This document shows positions 25,218 to 35,974 of a DNA stretch of 64,000 nt, one piece after another. The number at the start of each line of letters is the position of its first letter. The first letter of the stretch is position 1. The DNA comes from Panorpa germanica (Eukaryota > Arthropoda > Insecta > Mecoptera > Panorpidae). A program made the translations under genes and the position numbers. The stretch covers positions 5,394,001 to 5,458,000 of the forward strand of contig OY783217.1 in the NCBI GenBank assembly GCA_963678705.1. The letters run 5' to 3'. The notes below the pieces were generated by a model, which was given only the letters and a program-made list of their open reading frames with translations, made no database searches and was not told where the DNA came from.

Positions 25218-25419
25218 AGAAGGCTGCGACTTATGGACATCATTGCGCCTGACAAAACGGCAACATTATTTACGAGCAACATTACACTAAATGAGAGTCA
25301 TGAATTTTGCAATTATTTTGTGACAATATTTACACACTGAATATAACAACTAATATTTAAATATATATACGCTGTTTAATCACCAATTAGCAATTAAAAA
25401 TATAGGTTTTTTTTAAGTA

Positions 25420-25486
25420 TATGTTACTTCTTTTTTTTTTAATATAGATTTTTGGGCTTCGTAGGCACGTAGTATGTTACTTCTTT
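25420..25486 (-). mobile_element. extremely short retroposon insertion (~39 bp) with target duplication
   Basis: TATGTTACTTCTTT is present at 25420-25433 and again at 25473-25486. Between them are only a short T run and TTTTTGGGCTTCGTAGGCACGTAG-type sequence, the same 3' end as the insertion at 24720-24874. This is a second, almost completely 5'-truncated insertion of the same family 550 bp away. The overlap of the T run with the duplication makes its exact left edge uncertain. Confidence 0.75.
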
Positions 25487-25499
25487 CCTTCAAAGTTAA

Positions 25500-26766
25500 A
25501 TATAAAACTAATGGACAATTTTTTATAAAAAATTCTTTTTGATTCTTTGAAATTTTTTGATGCAGTTATGGTCGTTAGGATTTAAAATAAAGAACTGCTT
25601 CATTACTTTTTGAATAACTACCAGTGTCTGGTTTTTATGCGACTTTTTTAAAATTCATGGACTTTTTTTTCTAAATTTTTTTTTTGATTCCTTGAAATGT
25701 TTTGATGCAGTTATGTTCGTTAGGCTTTAAAATAAAGAACTGTTTCATTACTTTTTAAATAACTACGATTTTCTGGCTTTTATGCGACGTTTTTTAAATT
25801 CATGGACTTTTTTTTCTAAAAATTTTTTTTTGATTTTATGAAGTTTTTTGATGCAGTTATGTTCGCTAGGCTTTAAAGTAAATAACTGCTTCATTACATT
25901 TTAAATATCTCCGCGATTCTGGCTTTTATGTGACCTTTTTTAAATTCATGGACTTTTTTTTCTAAAATTTTTTTTTTGGATTTCTTGAAATTTTTTGATG
26001 CAGTTAAGTTCGTTAGGCTTTAATTTAAAGTACTGCTCCATTACATTTTAAATATCTTTGCAATTCTGGCTTTTATGCGACCTTTTTTAAATTCATGGTC
26101 TTTTTTTTCTAAAATTTTTTTTTTTGATTTCTTGAAATTTTTTGATGCAGTTATGTTCGTTAGGCTTTAAAGTAAATAACTGCTTCATTACATTTTAAAT
26201 ATCTACGCGATTCTGGCTTTTATGTGACCTTTTTTAAATTCATGGACTTTTTTTTCTATAATTTTTTTTTTGGATTTTTTGAAATTTTTTGATGCAGTTA
26301 TGTTCGTTAGGCTTTAAATTAAAGAACTGCTTCATTACATTTTAAATATCTTTGCAATTCTGGCTTTTATGCGACCATTTTTAAATTCATGGACTTTTTT
26401 TTCTCAAATTTTTTCTTTGATTTCTTGAAATTTTTTGATGCGATTATGTTCGCTAGGCTTTAAATTAAAGAACTGCTTCATTACATTTTAAATATCTCTG
26501 CGATTCTGGCTTTTATGCGACCTTTTTTAAATTCATGGACATTTTTTTTCTAAAATTTTTTTTTGGATTTCTTGAAATTTTTAGATGCAGTTATCTTCGT
26601 TAGGCTTTAAATTAAAGAACTGCATCATTAGATTTTAAATATCTACGCAGGAACTCAAAAAAATGCATTGCTCTTCAAATCATAAAAGTGAACCTTTTCA
26701 TCATTTTTAACAAGATTATAGCCTTCTTTCATGACATACTCCGATAATGAGATTTAATATATTGAT
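25500..26766. repeat. left arm of giant palindrome: 8 units of a 146-bp satellite
   Basis: Landmark GTTCGTTAGGCTTTAAA (or a variant) recurs at about 25570, 25715, 25861, 26008, 26155, 26302, 26448 and 26595, spacing 145 to 147 nt. Each unit also holds TTCATGGACTTTTTTTTC and TTGAAATTTTTTGATGCAG. Units differ from one another by many substitutions, so this arm is less homogeneous than the right one. From about 26640 to 26766 the arm ends in unique sequence that is mirrored at 26904 onward. Confidence 0.92.
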
Positions 26767-26903
26767 GAAGAAGAGTATAACCTTCTTACTTTTCATAAAA
26801 AATTAAGAAAATATATGTTATTTTATAACGGATTTAACTTAATTTTGAATGCTGATTCTAAATTTGTAATTCATTTTTAAATAAGTATTTTAGTTTTTGA
26901 TAT
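26767..26903. other. loop of the giant palindrome
   Basis: The two arms meet around ATATATTGAT (26757-26766) and ATCAATATAT (26904-26913), leaving a 137-nt AT-rich spacer. It contains a piece resembling the ~83-bp minisatellite (ATAACCTTCTTA). No open frame of note. Confidence 0.8.
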
Positions 26904-29128
26904 ATCAATATATTAAATCTCTTTATCGGAGTATGCAATGAAAGAAGACTATAATCTTGTTAAAAATGATGAAAAGGTTCACTTTTATGTTTTAAGTTTC
27001 TGCGTAGATATTTAAAATCTAATGATGCAGTTATTTACTTTAAAGCCTAGCGAACCTAACTGCATCAAAAAATTTCAAGAAAACCAAAAAAAAATTTATA
27101 TTATATCTCCATATAGAAAGAAGACTATAATCTTGTTAAAAATGATGAAAAGGTTCACTTTTATGATTTGAAGAGCAATGCATTTTTTTGAGTTTCTGCG
27201 TAGATATTTAAAATCTAATGATGCAGTTATTTACTTTAAAGCCTAGCGAACATAACTGCATCAAAAAATTTCAAGAAATCAAAAAAAAAATTTTAGAAAA
27301 AAAAGTCCATGAATTTAAAAAAGGTAGTATAAAAGCCAAAATCGCGTAGATATTTAAAATGTAATGAAGCAGTTATTTACTTTAAAGCCTAGCGAACATA
27401 ACTGCATCAAAAAATTTCAAGAAATCTAAAAAAAATTTTTAGAAAAAAAAGTCCATGAATTTAAAAAAGGTCGTATAAAAGCCAAAATCGCGTAGATATT
27501 TAAAATGTAATGAAGCAGTTATTTACTTTAAAGCCTAGCGAACATAACTGCACCATAAATTTCAAGAAATCTAAAAAAAAATTTTAGAAAAAAAAGTCCA
27601 TGAATTTAAAAAAGGTCGTATAAAAGCCAAAATCGCGTAGATATTTAAAATGTAATGAAGCAGTTATTTACTTTAAAGCCTAGCGAACATAACTGCATCA
27701 AAAAATTTCAAGAAATCTAAAAAAAATGTTTAGAAAAAAAAGTCCATGAATTTAAAAAAGGTCGTATAAAAGCCAAAATCGCGTAGATATTTAAAATGTA
27801 ATGAAGCAGTTATTTACTTTAAAGCCTAGCGAACATAACTGCATCAAAAAATTTCAAGAAATCAAAAAAAAATTTTTAGAAAAAAAAGTCCATGAATTTA
27901 AAAAAGGTCGTATAAAAGCCAAAATCGCGTAGATATTTAAAATGTAATGAAGCAGTTACTTACTTTAAAGCCTAGCGAACATAACAGCATCAAAAAATTT
28001 CAAGAAATCTAAAAAAAATTTTTAGAAAAAAAGTCCATGAATTTAAAAAAGGTAGTATAAAAGCCAAAATCGCGTAGATATTTAAAATGTAATGAAGCAG
28101 TTATTTACTTTAAAGCCTAGCGAACATAACTGCATCAAAAAATTTCAAGAAATCTAAAAAAAATTTTTAGAAAAAAAAGTCCATGAATTTAAAAAAGGTC
28201 GTATAAAAGCCAAAATCGCGTAGATATTTAAAATGTAATGAAACAGTTATTTACTTTAAAGCCTAGCGAACATAACTGCATCAAAAAATTTCAAGAAATC
28301 TAAAAAAAATTTTTAGAAAAAAAAGTCCATGAATTTAAAAAAGGTCGTATAAAAGCCAAAATCGCGTAGATATTTAAAATGTAATGAAGCAGTTATTTAC
28401 TTTAAAGCCTAGCGAACATAACTGCATCAAAAAATTTCAAGAAATCTAAAAAAAATGTTTAGAAAAAAAAGTCCATGAATTTAAAAAAGGTCGTATAAAA
28501 GCCAAAATCGCGTAGATATTTAAAATGTAATGAAGCAGTTATTTACTTTAAAGCCTAGCGAACATAACTGCATCAAAAAATTTCAAGAAATCAAAAAAAA
28601 ATTTTAGAAAAAAAAGTCCATGAATTTAAAAAAGGTCGTATAAAAGCCAAAATCGCGTAGATATTTAAAATGTAATGAAGCAGTTACTTACTTTAAAGCC
28701 TAGCGAACATAACTGCATCAAAAAATTTCAAGAAATCTAAAAAAAATTTTTAGAAAAAAAAGTCCATGAATTTAAAAAAGGTCGTATAAAAGCCAAAATC
28801 GCGTAGATATTTAAAATGTAATGAAGCAGTTATTTACTTTAAAGCCTAGCGAACATAACTGCATCAAAAAATTTCAAGAAATCTAAAAAAAATGTTTAGA
28901 AAAAAAAGTCCATGAATTTAAAAAAGGTCGTATAAAAGCCAAAATCGCGTAGATATTTAAAATGTAATGAAGCAGTTATTTACTTTAAAGCCTAGCGAAC
29001 ATAACTGCATCGAAAAATTTCAAGAAATCAAAAAAAAATTTTAGAAAAAAAGTCCATGAATTTAATAAAGGTCGTATAAAAGCCAAAATCGCGTAGATAT
29101 TTAAAATGTAATGAAGCAGTTATTTATT
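26904..29128. repeat. right arm of giant palindrome: 14 units of the 146-bp satellite, inverted
   Basis: Landmark AGCGAAC(A/C)TAAC recurs at 27049, 27245, 27391, 27537, 27682, 27828, 27974, 28119, 28265, 28411, 28557, 28702, 28848 and 28994. Spacing is 145 to 146 nt except the first interval (196 nt), which contains a partial duplication of the loop-proximal sequence. From 27245 on, units are nearly identical, with a few shared variants that repeat in order (see findings). The array stops abruptly at about 29128, inside a unit. Confidence 0.93.
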
Positions 29129-29671
29129 CCAGGAAATTCAGGGAAAAATCCGGGGACGCCAAAAGTCTTAGAATTTTTTTCTCTACGAAATAGGAAATTT
29201 TCAAAAAGATCGTGGGAGCCGTTTCGCGCTGCCATACAAAATTCAGTACCAAACATATAAGAATATAAACATATAAGAATATAAGAATAGATTCAAACAG
29301 TTGGAACATTATAATATAGGATAACTGCATTAAAAAATTGTTGCAAAATGTATTTCCTAATTATTTATATTCCTTAAGTTAGATTCAAAGCAATTAGGTA
29401 GGTGTATGAATGGTTGCAGTAAATTAGGCTAAAGAATGGTTTCGAATATAAGGTCTCTTCCATCGTCCCGACCAGTTACAAATTTAGGAAGACGAGGGTG
29501 GTAGGCCAATGACAAAGTTTGTCTCTTTTCACGAATTGTGTAGACACAAGTGTGCAGTCTCAAGACTTAACACAACCATTTGTATCTAAAAATTAATAAC
29601 GTTCTGATTCATAAGTGATGTTACTTAGGTTGCATAATATTCAGGCGCAATAATACCAGTAATTGCCATTT
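29129..29671. other. sequence between satellite array and right minisatellite
   Basis: GC content rises at 29129-29250 and about 29440-29530, but I recognise no gene or element. A 68-codon minus-strand frame at 29124-29330 has no protein features and is partly built on the array edge. An imperfect ATATAAGAATATAA direct repeat lies near 29257-29287. Confidence 0.5.
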
Positions 29672-29840
29672 TTCCTTCTTAAAAATAAAGAAAAAGTTAA
29701 ATATTTCAATTTTTGTAAAAGCAGCATCTTCGCGGTTTTAAAGATGAAAGAAGAGTATAACCTTCTTAAAAATCACTAAGCAGTTAAGCATTTTAATTGT
29801 AGCAAAAAAAATGTCTTTGTGGTTTTAAAAATGAAATGTA
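29672..29840. repeat. ~83-bp minisatellite, right block (2 units)
   Basis: Two units, same orientation as the left block at 24967-25217, with CCTTCTTAAAAAT, AAGTTAAATATTTCAATTTTTG and TTCGCGGTTTTAAAGATGAA. Because the blocks are in direct and not inverted orientation, the composite is not a simple palindrome end to end. Confidence 0.65.
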
Positions 29841-30014
29841 AACATCACATTTATTAGATTGTCAGAACTGTAGTTATTTAGGTTGCATACTAAATAGGCG
29901 TAATTATTTTGATGTCCCACCTGTTGGACAAATCATGAACTGTTTATTATTTTATGCTTCTCTTCAATAGATGTCGCTACGTAGATCATTTCTTGGTAAA
30001 TTATTTTTAATATT

Positions 30015-30485
30015 TTATTTATTTATTTAAATGCCTAAGTCAGGATGTTTTTATTATAGAAAAACACATAATATATATAATTTAATACTTATATTTCCAA
30101 ACATTTCAATACATATTTCTTTACAATAACATAACATATATAAAACGAAAAGTATAAGCAACAGAAATTGTATTTGCATTTGTTAATACAAGTGAAATGA
30201 CTTGTTTATTTGAATTATTGTTTTGTATGAATATTATAGTTGTTAAAAATATTATATTAGTAGCAGTAATAAGTAGAGGAGGTGCTCCAGTAGCAGAGCT
30301 TTGTAAGACATAGAAAGGTATTACAAAGGTGAAGAGATTGAATAAGAACATTGAATCAAAAATATTTTTATAGAAAATCTATTGTAGATTAAAAATTGAT
30401 GTATGTGGAAATTGTGAATACAAAATAATTTGCAGTATTTCTGCAATTAGTTAATTGTACCATATAATACAATATAATTATTTCT
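30015..30485 (-). other. probable 3' UTR of a minus-strand gene
   Basis: On the minus strand this stretch follows the stop codon at 30486-30488. It is AT-rich and ends at overlapping AATAAA signals (plus-strand TTTATTTATTTATTT near 30016-30031). One AATAAA also overlaps the last codons. A 76-codon frame here (30121-30351) is hydrophobic and AT-driven, and I do not call it a gene. Confidence 0.35.
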
Positions 30486-30564
30486 TCATTCTTTTATTGG
30501 GAAGAAGTCTGTTGGGTGCTGCAGTCTATGAATGTAGTAGCTTTCTGTGGCGCAGACGACACAC
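30486..30564 (-). CDS. candidate 3'-terminal coding exon of an unidentified minus-strand gene
   Basis: On the minus strand a strong acceptor (TTTTTTTCAG at 30565-30574) is followed by a GC-richer 79-nt exon. In phase 2 entry it reads CVVC, then ATESYYI, then HRLQHPTDFFPIKE and TGA. The sequence looks protein-like: a CXXC pair, a run of aromatic residues and HRLQHP. It differs sharply in composition from its AT-rich surroundings. I do not recognise the protein. Upstream exons must lie to the right and I could not find them with confidence; the 650 nt upstream is AT-rich and looks intronic. Being convergent with Rgl, it would place the palindrome in a shared 3' intergenic space. A chance acceptor before a short open frame remains possible. 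Confidence 0.4.
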
Positions 30565-30999
30565 CTGAAAAAAATAAGGTTCTATATTAAAAAAGAGGTT
30601 TCAAAGGGCAGATATTAATGCATCATTTTTAAGAAGAAATAGTTTTACCCACTATTAAAAGCAAATAAAACAAATCGAATACAAATCAAACTGTGACAAG
30701 GTTACAAATTTAGCATGCAAAAAAAGGGCAGAACTGATTCGTGAAAAGCGTTGGAAATTTAAATTGTACTACAGTTGAGTCTTAATTATTATAAACGATG
30801 CGTCAAAATATAACGTAATTAATAATAAATACAATCAATCATGGATTATAATTACAAAAAAAGTACAAAAACAGTGTCAGCATATCAGGTATAAATAAAA
30901 TAACTTCTTCAATTATTTGGAGCAACTAAATGTTCCGAAGGTCATGAAGGTAATCAAAAAAAAAAAAAATGAAAACAACCCTAGGAGTAAAATGTAGTG

Positions 31000-31870
31000 T
31001 CATGGCCAGTTGGCCCTTCCATTTCCATCCCTCCTGATGCCTCCCATATTGATTCGTGTCGTCACACGTTTCTGTAGCACGCGCATGCGAACAGCCATTT
31101 AATTTAGTTCCTTTATAGATCCGTTGTGTGTCGCTGTACGAACTTTAACCCTAAATCGTCCTCATTATTCAATGTTGTTCTTGCTCGGTGTTTAGTGGTT
31201 CGTTCGGTGGCGTTTGGTTTCTTTCAGACTTCTGCCTTCAGTATGTCGTGTTGTTCCAAACAGATTACATGTCTTAGTGGACTTACCAGTGAAGTGAGCT
31301 GTGTTTTTAACATTTAATGAGATTTTTCGAGCCGCTCCCGTCATTCTTTCCTCTGTTAATATGTCGTGGTCTTGATTTTATTCAGCCTTAACTTTATTTC
31401 CTATACATTTATACCACACATGAAACTAACTCGTTGTTTTTTATAATTTTGTGATAAGATCTTGGAATTCGTGGCAGTGGTTTGTGTCTGGAAATGTTTT
31501 CCACCTTCAATGTGAGAGGTTATATTTTCATTGATAAATAAACGTTGGAGACTTCCGGATCTGGGTAGGTTGTACTGGGATTTCTGTTATTTCCCGTTTT
31601 GGGTTTTGTTGAGGATTTAGTCCTCAGCTCATGCCTTATTGATTCCATTTGTGTCCCTGTTGACGAAGGTCACGCAGGAATGTTCGTGGAGTCTCAGAGT
31701 TTGTCCTGGAGCCCTGATGGCTCGCAACCGTCACAACGAGCACCACTTGACTCTTGTCTTCCAAGTACTGACGGACGAAGCATTCCTCCATGCACTTCAC
31801 ATTCTAAAATGAACAAACGACAAAGACTCGGACTCCCACAAATATTTGATTTACTCTACTCGTTCATTTT
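31000..31870. other. GC-richer island of unknown origin
   Basis: Composition rises sharply over 31000-31340 and 31590-31840 against AT-rich flanks. Short open frames exist on both strands (plus 31126-31317 and 31599-31877; minus about 31662-31830), but none shows a known domain. CpG and a GCGCATGCG motif near 31081 fit either a promoter or an old mobile insertion. It could include upstream exons of the minus-strand gene ending at 30486. I cannot decide from sequence alone. Confidence 0.4.
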
Positions 31871-33980
31871 AATTTAATTTATGTTCTACTTAATTTTTAA
31901 TAAAAAATTATTTGCACAGTGCTTTTGTATAAGATAAAAGTTTAGCAAAGCGTCCTAACTTTCATATTCATTTTGTTAAATTTAATTATTTGTTACATTT
32001 ATTTTCTGAAGTTCGTATTCAACCAAAAAGTAAAAACAATAAAATTTGGACGGGACATATCTGTACCGTACATAGGTACTATATATCTTAACGTATTTTT
32101 ACATAAGAATTGCTATATGTTATATAACATATTTATAAAATATTTGTTATACATATTATAGAAAAAAATTCATATATAGTTCAAATTACGAGAGTTCGGA
32201 TGTGACTCATACTTAAAACAAGTTGTGGGGTATAAACTGCCGATATAACTAAAAAGCACTGATTCACTTATTTTTCTCTAATGTATATATAGAAACGAAT
32301 AAGATAAAATTCATTATCGTATTAGAGATTTATACCACTCTTATAACCTCTTTTAAGTATATGTCGCTGCCTATATATATATAGGCTATATTTTGGGCAA
32401 AATATAAAGTCCCAATTAATTTACGTAAAAAAGTAAAAACATTTCACGTACATTACGTAAAAATTACATATATTATATGTATTCATGTTGGTATAACAGA
32501 GTTATATAAAATACTGTTATGTAATTTGCCACAATAATCATTATCTTACATATATCAAAAATATATTCGTCCTCTTTTCCTTCGTAATATTTTGTATTGT
32601 TTTAAAAAGGTTTGTGTTTTTAAATCCTTGCAATCTCACATCGATTCCCTTTAACTTCTTTATCGGTGACTCAATTTAGTTTTAGATTCATTTTTTCACA
32701 AATTTCTTTTTGCTTTAAAACTACACCTTTGCCTAATAAGTTTATAACTATGACATCACATAATCAATTAAACTTTGGTAGCAATTAAAGCCAGAACCAG
32801 TTTGATTGCTACCAAATTGATCCAACTTCATAGAAAAACACAATAGAATTTGCTAATCAAGAACAGAAAGAGCAAAAAACAGAATATTTAATAATTTCCG
32901 AATTATTCCGCGTTTGAGAGTCTGTTTGTTACAGCTTAATAGGGAGTAAATTGAATACTTAAGTTAATTTAGAAATTAGATTACGTAATTAACACATAAA
33001 TTACTTTGATAAATTATGGATGACAGTGTCAGATGAGACGGTGGCTGCTGTATCTATAATTCTCCCTAAACGTACAAATTGTAGATTAACTAGAGGAACA
33101 CACATGGAAATCTAATAGCTGATTGTATTTCGTGATTGGAATATGCAAGTTGATTTTGTTAACGTTTAGAATAACTATTTAAATAGTCACAGTGACTTGT
33201 TTACCAAAGCTGTTGATGTATGACACACAATAAACCATTATAGAATGCAAGAACCTCCCACAAACCCCACCCATTCATCTAAATACAGATCTACATACAC
33301 ATGTAAATCCCAATGCCAATACCAATGGTTTTGATTTCGCCGCGCCGGTAATTTTGTTATTTTGAATGAACGCTAGTTCGTTCCGTTATTGCATTTTCAT
33401 TATTCTGCTTTAGCATCATAGAACCACCATTAAATATATTCATTGTTTCATTTTCTAGACAGGCGTACAGAACCTTTCTTAGTGCCTATTGTGGTCTATG
33501 AATAACCCTATAAAATAAATTATGAGAATTGATTATGAAAAATTATGACACAATTAAACTGCCTCAGATGTATTTTAAACTTAGCTAAAAACACAAATTT
33601 TACATTTTAAACTACCATAGTTATTAATTAAATTAAAAAAAACCGTAATTTATCATTCATTCAAAAGGTAAGGTTTAGTCAATTTAGAAATGAGGTAGAA
33701 GGTTGCAAAATATAACATTTTCTTAGGTAGTTACATAAGTTTTATAATAATGTATTTAGTAATTATTTTTTGACCATTTTTAATTTTAGGGCTATAACTA
33801 TTGACCTTTCACCATTCAAAAAAGCAATTACTTTTACAATTTGGATAATCACGAATAAATTTACACATTCCAACAATCTTTAAGAAAAATTGCAAGATGG
33901 TATCGAATGTCATCATAGCTTAATTTTTTAGTTAGTGATTATTTCATCTTTTCACTTAGTTTGTGATTTATTTCATCTCA
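31871..33980. other. AT-rich DNA, no gene seen
   Basis: No coding exon supported. The 26-nt block ATAGTTCAAATTACGAGAGT... at about 32177 recurs inverted at 35148-35175 inside a retroposon-like repeat. A patch of higher GC near 33330-33350 (CGCCGCGCCGG) is isolated. Confidence 0.5.
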
Positions 33981-33990
33981 TCTTCCTCTT

Positions 33991-34107
33991 TCACTTGTTC
34001 ACCGTGGATCTTTTTCGGGAACTTGCAACCCCTGGATTCTTTTCCAAAAGTTTCTTAGTCGTTCTGTTTCCATCAATTCGTTCTACGTGTCCTAACCATT
34101 GGAGCCT
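33991..34107 (-). pseudogene. RTE-type LINE reverse transcriptase C-terminal fragment
   Basis: On the minus strand 34107 down to 33991 reads RLQWLGHVERIDGNRTTKKL, then LEKNPG, then diverges into unrelated sequence before a stop. RWLGHV.R.D..R..KK.L is the standard stretch near the C-terminus of RTE-like endonuclease/reverse-transcriptase proteins of insects. Only about 35 codons remain. A second fragment of the same kind lies on the plus strand at 40358-40812. Confidence 0.65.
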
Positions 34108-34311
34108 GTTTTTCGAATTTTTGCCACGGTATTGGTTTATCTACATCTTCATAAAGTTCATTTCATCTTAAACGAATCTAAAATTTTGACTCTCTGAATT
34201 TGTTTTTTTTTTTTAAATTTATGTAGCACATTTTATGTACTTTATAAGAAAGTTACATTGTTATTAAGGCTAATAAGCAAATAAGTATTGAAAAAAAAAT
34301 ACATTTTGGTA

Positions 34312-34571
34312 AAAATTTTCGAAGCACGTTCTAAGCCACAGGTAGAAAACATTTTTGGGAACATTCAGGAAAAGGAATTTCGTATTTTAGGGCCAAATTT
34401 ATGGAATACGGTAATGCATTTGCACTTCTGAAACTTTCGCCTCCATTTTTGATCCAAAATGTTCGAATCTTCGAAACGGATACTCCCTTTTTATGTTATT
34501 CATAAGTCTATAGGAACTATACTAGGTCGAGTTCGAATCTTATACGCTTCGGATCCAAATTGTTTGTAGGA
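34312..34571. repeat. dispersed 260-bp repeat, copy 1
   Basis: It is closely related, in the same orientation, to 48539-48793. Shared blocks include TTCGAAGCACGTTCTAAGCC, TTCAGGAAAAG, GATCCAAAATG, TCGAAACGGATACTC and ATACTAGGTCGAGTTCGA. No terminal inverted repeats or coding sequence seen. Family unknown. Confidence 0.8.
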
Positions 34572-35149
34572 TAGCTTCTTCGTTGTTCTCACAGTATTGT
34601 CTCCACTGTGCGCTCTGCCATACTCACTACATTTTCGACCACGTTAACAAAACATAATGTTCATGAGCTACAAAACTAATTTCAATTTCCAAGTTGCAAT
34701 TTTATAATTTCCTTGCACTTATTTCCATAAACTTTTATTATTTTATTAACAATTAATTTCTTCCCATTACAGCATCATTAAAATAAATGTGAAACGTCGG
34801 TGGCCGCGCCGGTGCTAAACTCTAGACACGCAATAAATCCAAGTGCAGTAGTTGCTAATAACATTATAAAATAACAGGGTGTTCATGAATGTACTTCCAA
34901 TATTTCTGAATCTGTCAGTAATTTGTTAACTGTTCCTATTGATTCGCTATGAATATGTGTTTTGTTCTTCTGGACGGGGAGGTTGCTCTCGAAATAGAGT
35001 AATGAAATCTCGGCCTCCGCAAATTCATCAACGGTGGCGGGCTTGGGGCCAGCTGAGTGCAGTTAGATATTGAGTAAGTACCAAAATATTTATAATAAAT
35101 AATGTATTCTATAGTTAAAATTACGAGACTAAGCATGCCTTTTAAATAG
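34572..35149. other. intergenic DNA, no gene seen
   Basis: AT-rich with small GC-rich points (GGTGGCCGCGCCGG near 34799 and GCGGGCTTGGGGCC near 35038). The 66-codon minus-strand frame at 34936-35136 has no recognisable features. Confidence 0.5.
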
Positions 35150-35500
35150 CCGCCGAACTCTCGTAATTTGAACTATACATATATTCTTCTGCATAAATAA
35201 AAAGTAATGCTGTTTGTTAGTAAGCGTACCATTAAGAACGGCTGAACCGCTTTGGCCATTTTTAATGTCTGTATAAGGTTTAAAAAGAAAGAAAAATTTG
35301 AAAATATGCCTTGAAAATTGGAGAATTCAGGAAAAACTGTTAGTACTTTTTTTATGTGCTTTCACTATGGCGCAAATGTCTTTGACAGCTGATTGTAAAA
35401 TTGTGAATCAAGCTACTAGTGACGAAAAATTGTATATTTTTAGTTGAATTGTGAAAACAACATTTGGATAGAACAACGTCTGTCGGGTCAGCTAGTAATT
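35150..35500 (-). mobile_element. retroposon-like repeat, minus-strand copy
   Basis: On the minus strand it opens ACTAGCTGACCCGACAGACG and later has GGCCAAAGCGGTTCAGCCGT followed by a GTACGCTTACTAACAAACAG-type tail and an AT-rich end. This is the same layout as the repeat at 3799-4132 and the common RTE/SINE-type tails of insects. No intact coding region. Confidence 0.55.
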
Positions 35501-35543
35501 TCATACTAAATAAGTTTTAAGTAGATTTAAATTTAAGGTTCTT

Positions 35544-35778
35544 ACCAGTAAACATTTTGGAGTCACTTTGCCATCATATTGAAGATGCGTATGATTTTTT
35601 GTCACAGTTCAGTTTCTCACAGTCGTTCCTATAAAATGTCTATTTTATCGGCTAAAAATGGCGATAGCACTCCACCTGTCGAAATACAAATGAAGATAAA
35701 GTTAATGCGAACTATAATTGAAATGCTATAGTGATAGAAACCTTAAAAAATAGGACTCTTCACCAAATTGTTAACTGA
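35544..35778 (+). mobile_element. MITE, CCCAGTAAACA family, copy B
   Basis: About 235 bp, beginning CCAGTAAACATTTTGGAGTC and ending ATTGTTAACTG. It shares the GATGCGTATGATTTTTTGTC and GTCGAAATACAAATGAAGAT blocks with the other three copies. Terminal repeats are slightly damaged. Confidence 0.85.
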
Positions 35779-35974
35779 ATTCTAACATAACAAAAGTAAT
35801 CACTTTACCTAATATACAACGTTTGTGACCTATTTTACTGGTATATGAAAAATAAATCTACTTATCTGGGTATTAGCATGCTCATAACAATTATTAAGAA
35901 CACACATTTAAGAAGTTTTATGATTATTCTAATGGCCAAAAAGTAGTTTTCAAAATGTCTAAAATCAGTTGTAT

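Larger units (their letters stand above)
23995..29985. mobile_element. composite foldback-like element with terminal inverted repeats
   Basis: The left end, from CGACATCTATTGAAAAG (about 23999) to ATGCAACCT, is matched in inverse by the right end, from AGGTTGCATACTAAATAGGCG (about 29890) to CTTCAATAGATGTCG (about 29975). The terminal repeats are about 100 bp and clearly diverged. A second left-type copy lies at 24415-24520 and a partial right-type copy at about 29627-29660. Inside are minisatellite blocks of ~83 bp and a central palindromic 146-bp satellite array. I see no coding sequence and no clear target duplication. It may be one foldback-type element or nested insertions. Confidence 0.5.

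Noticed and set aside
25500-29128. CRISPR-like or prokaryotic repeat array
   Set aside because: Units are directly adjacent 146-bp satellites without unique spacers, in a eukaryotic gene context.
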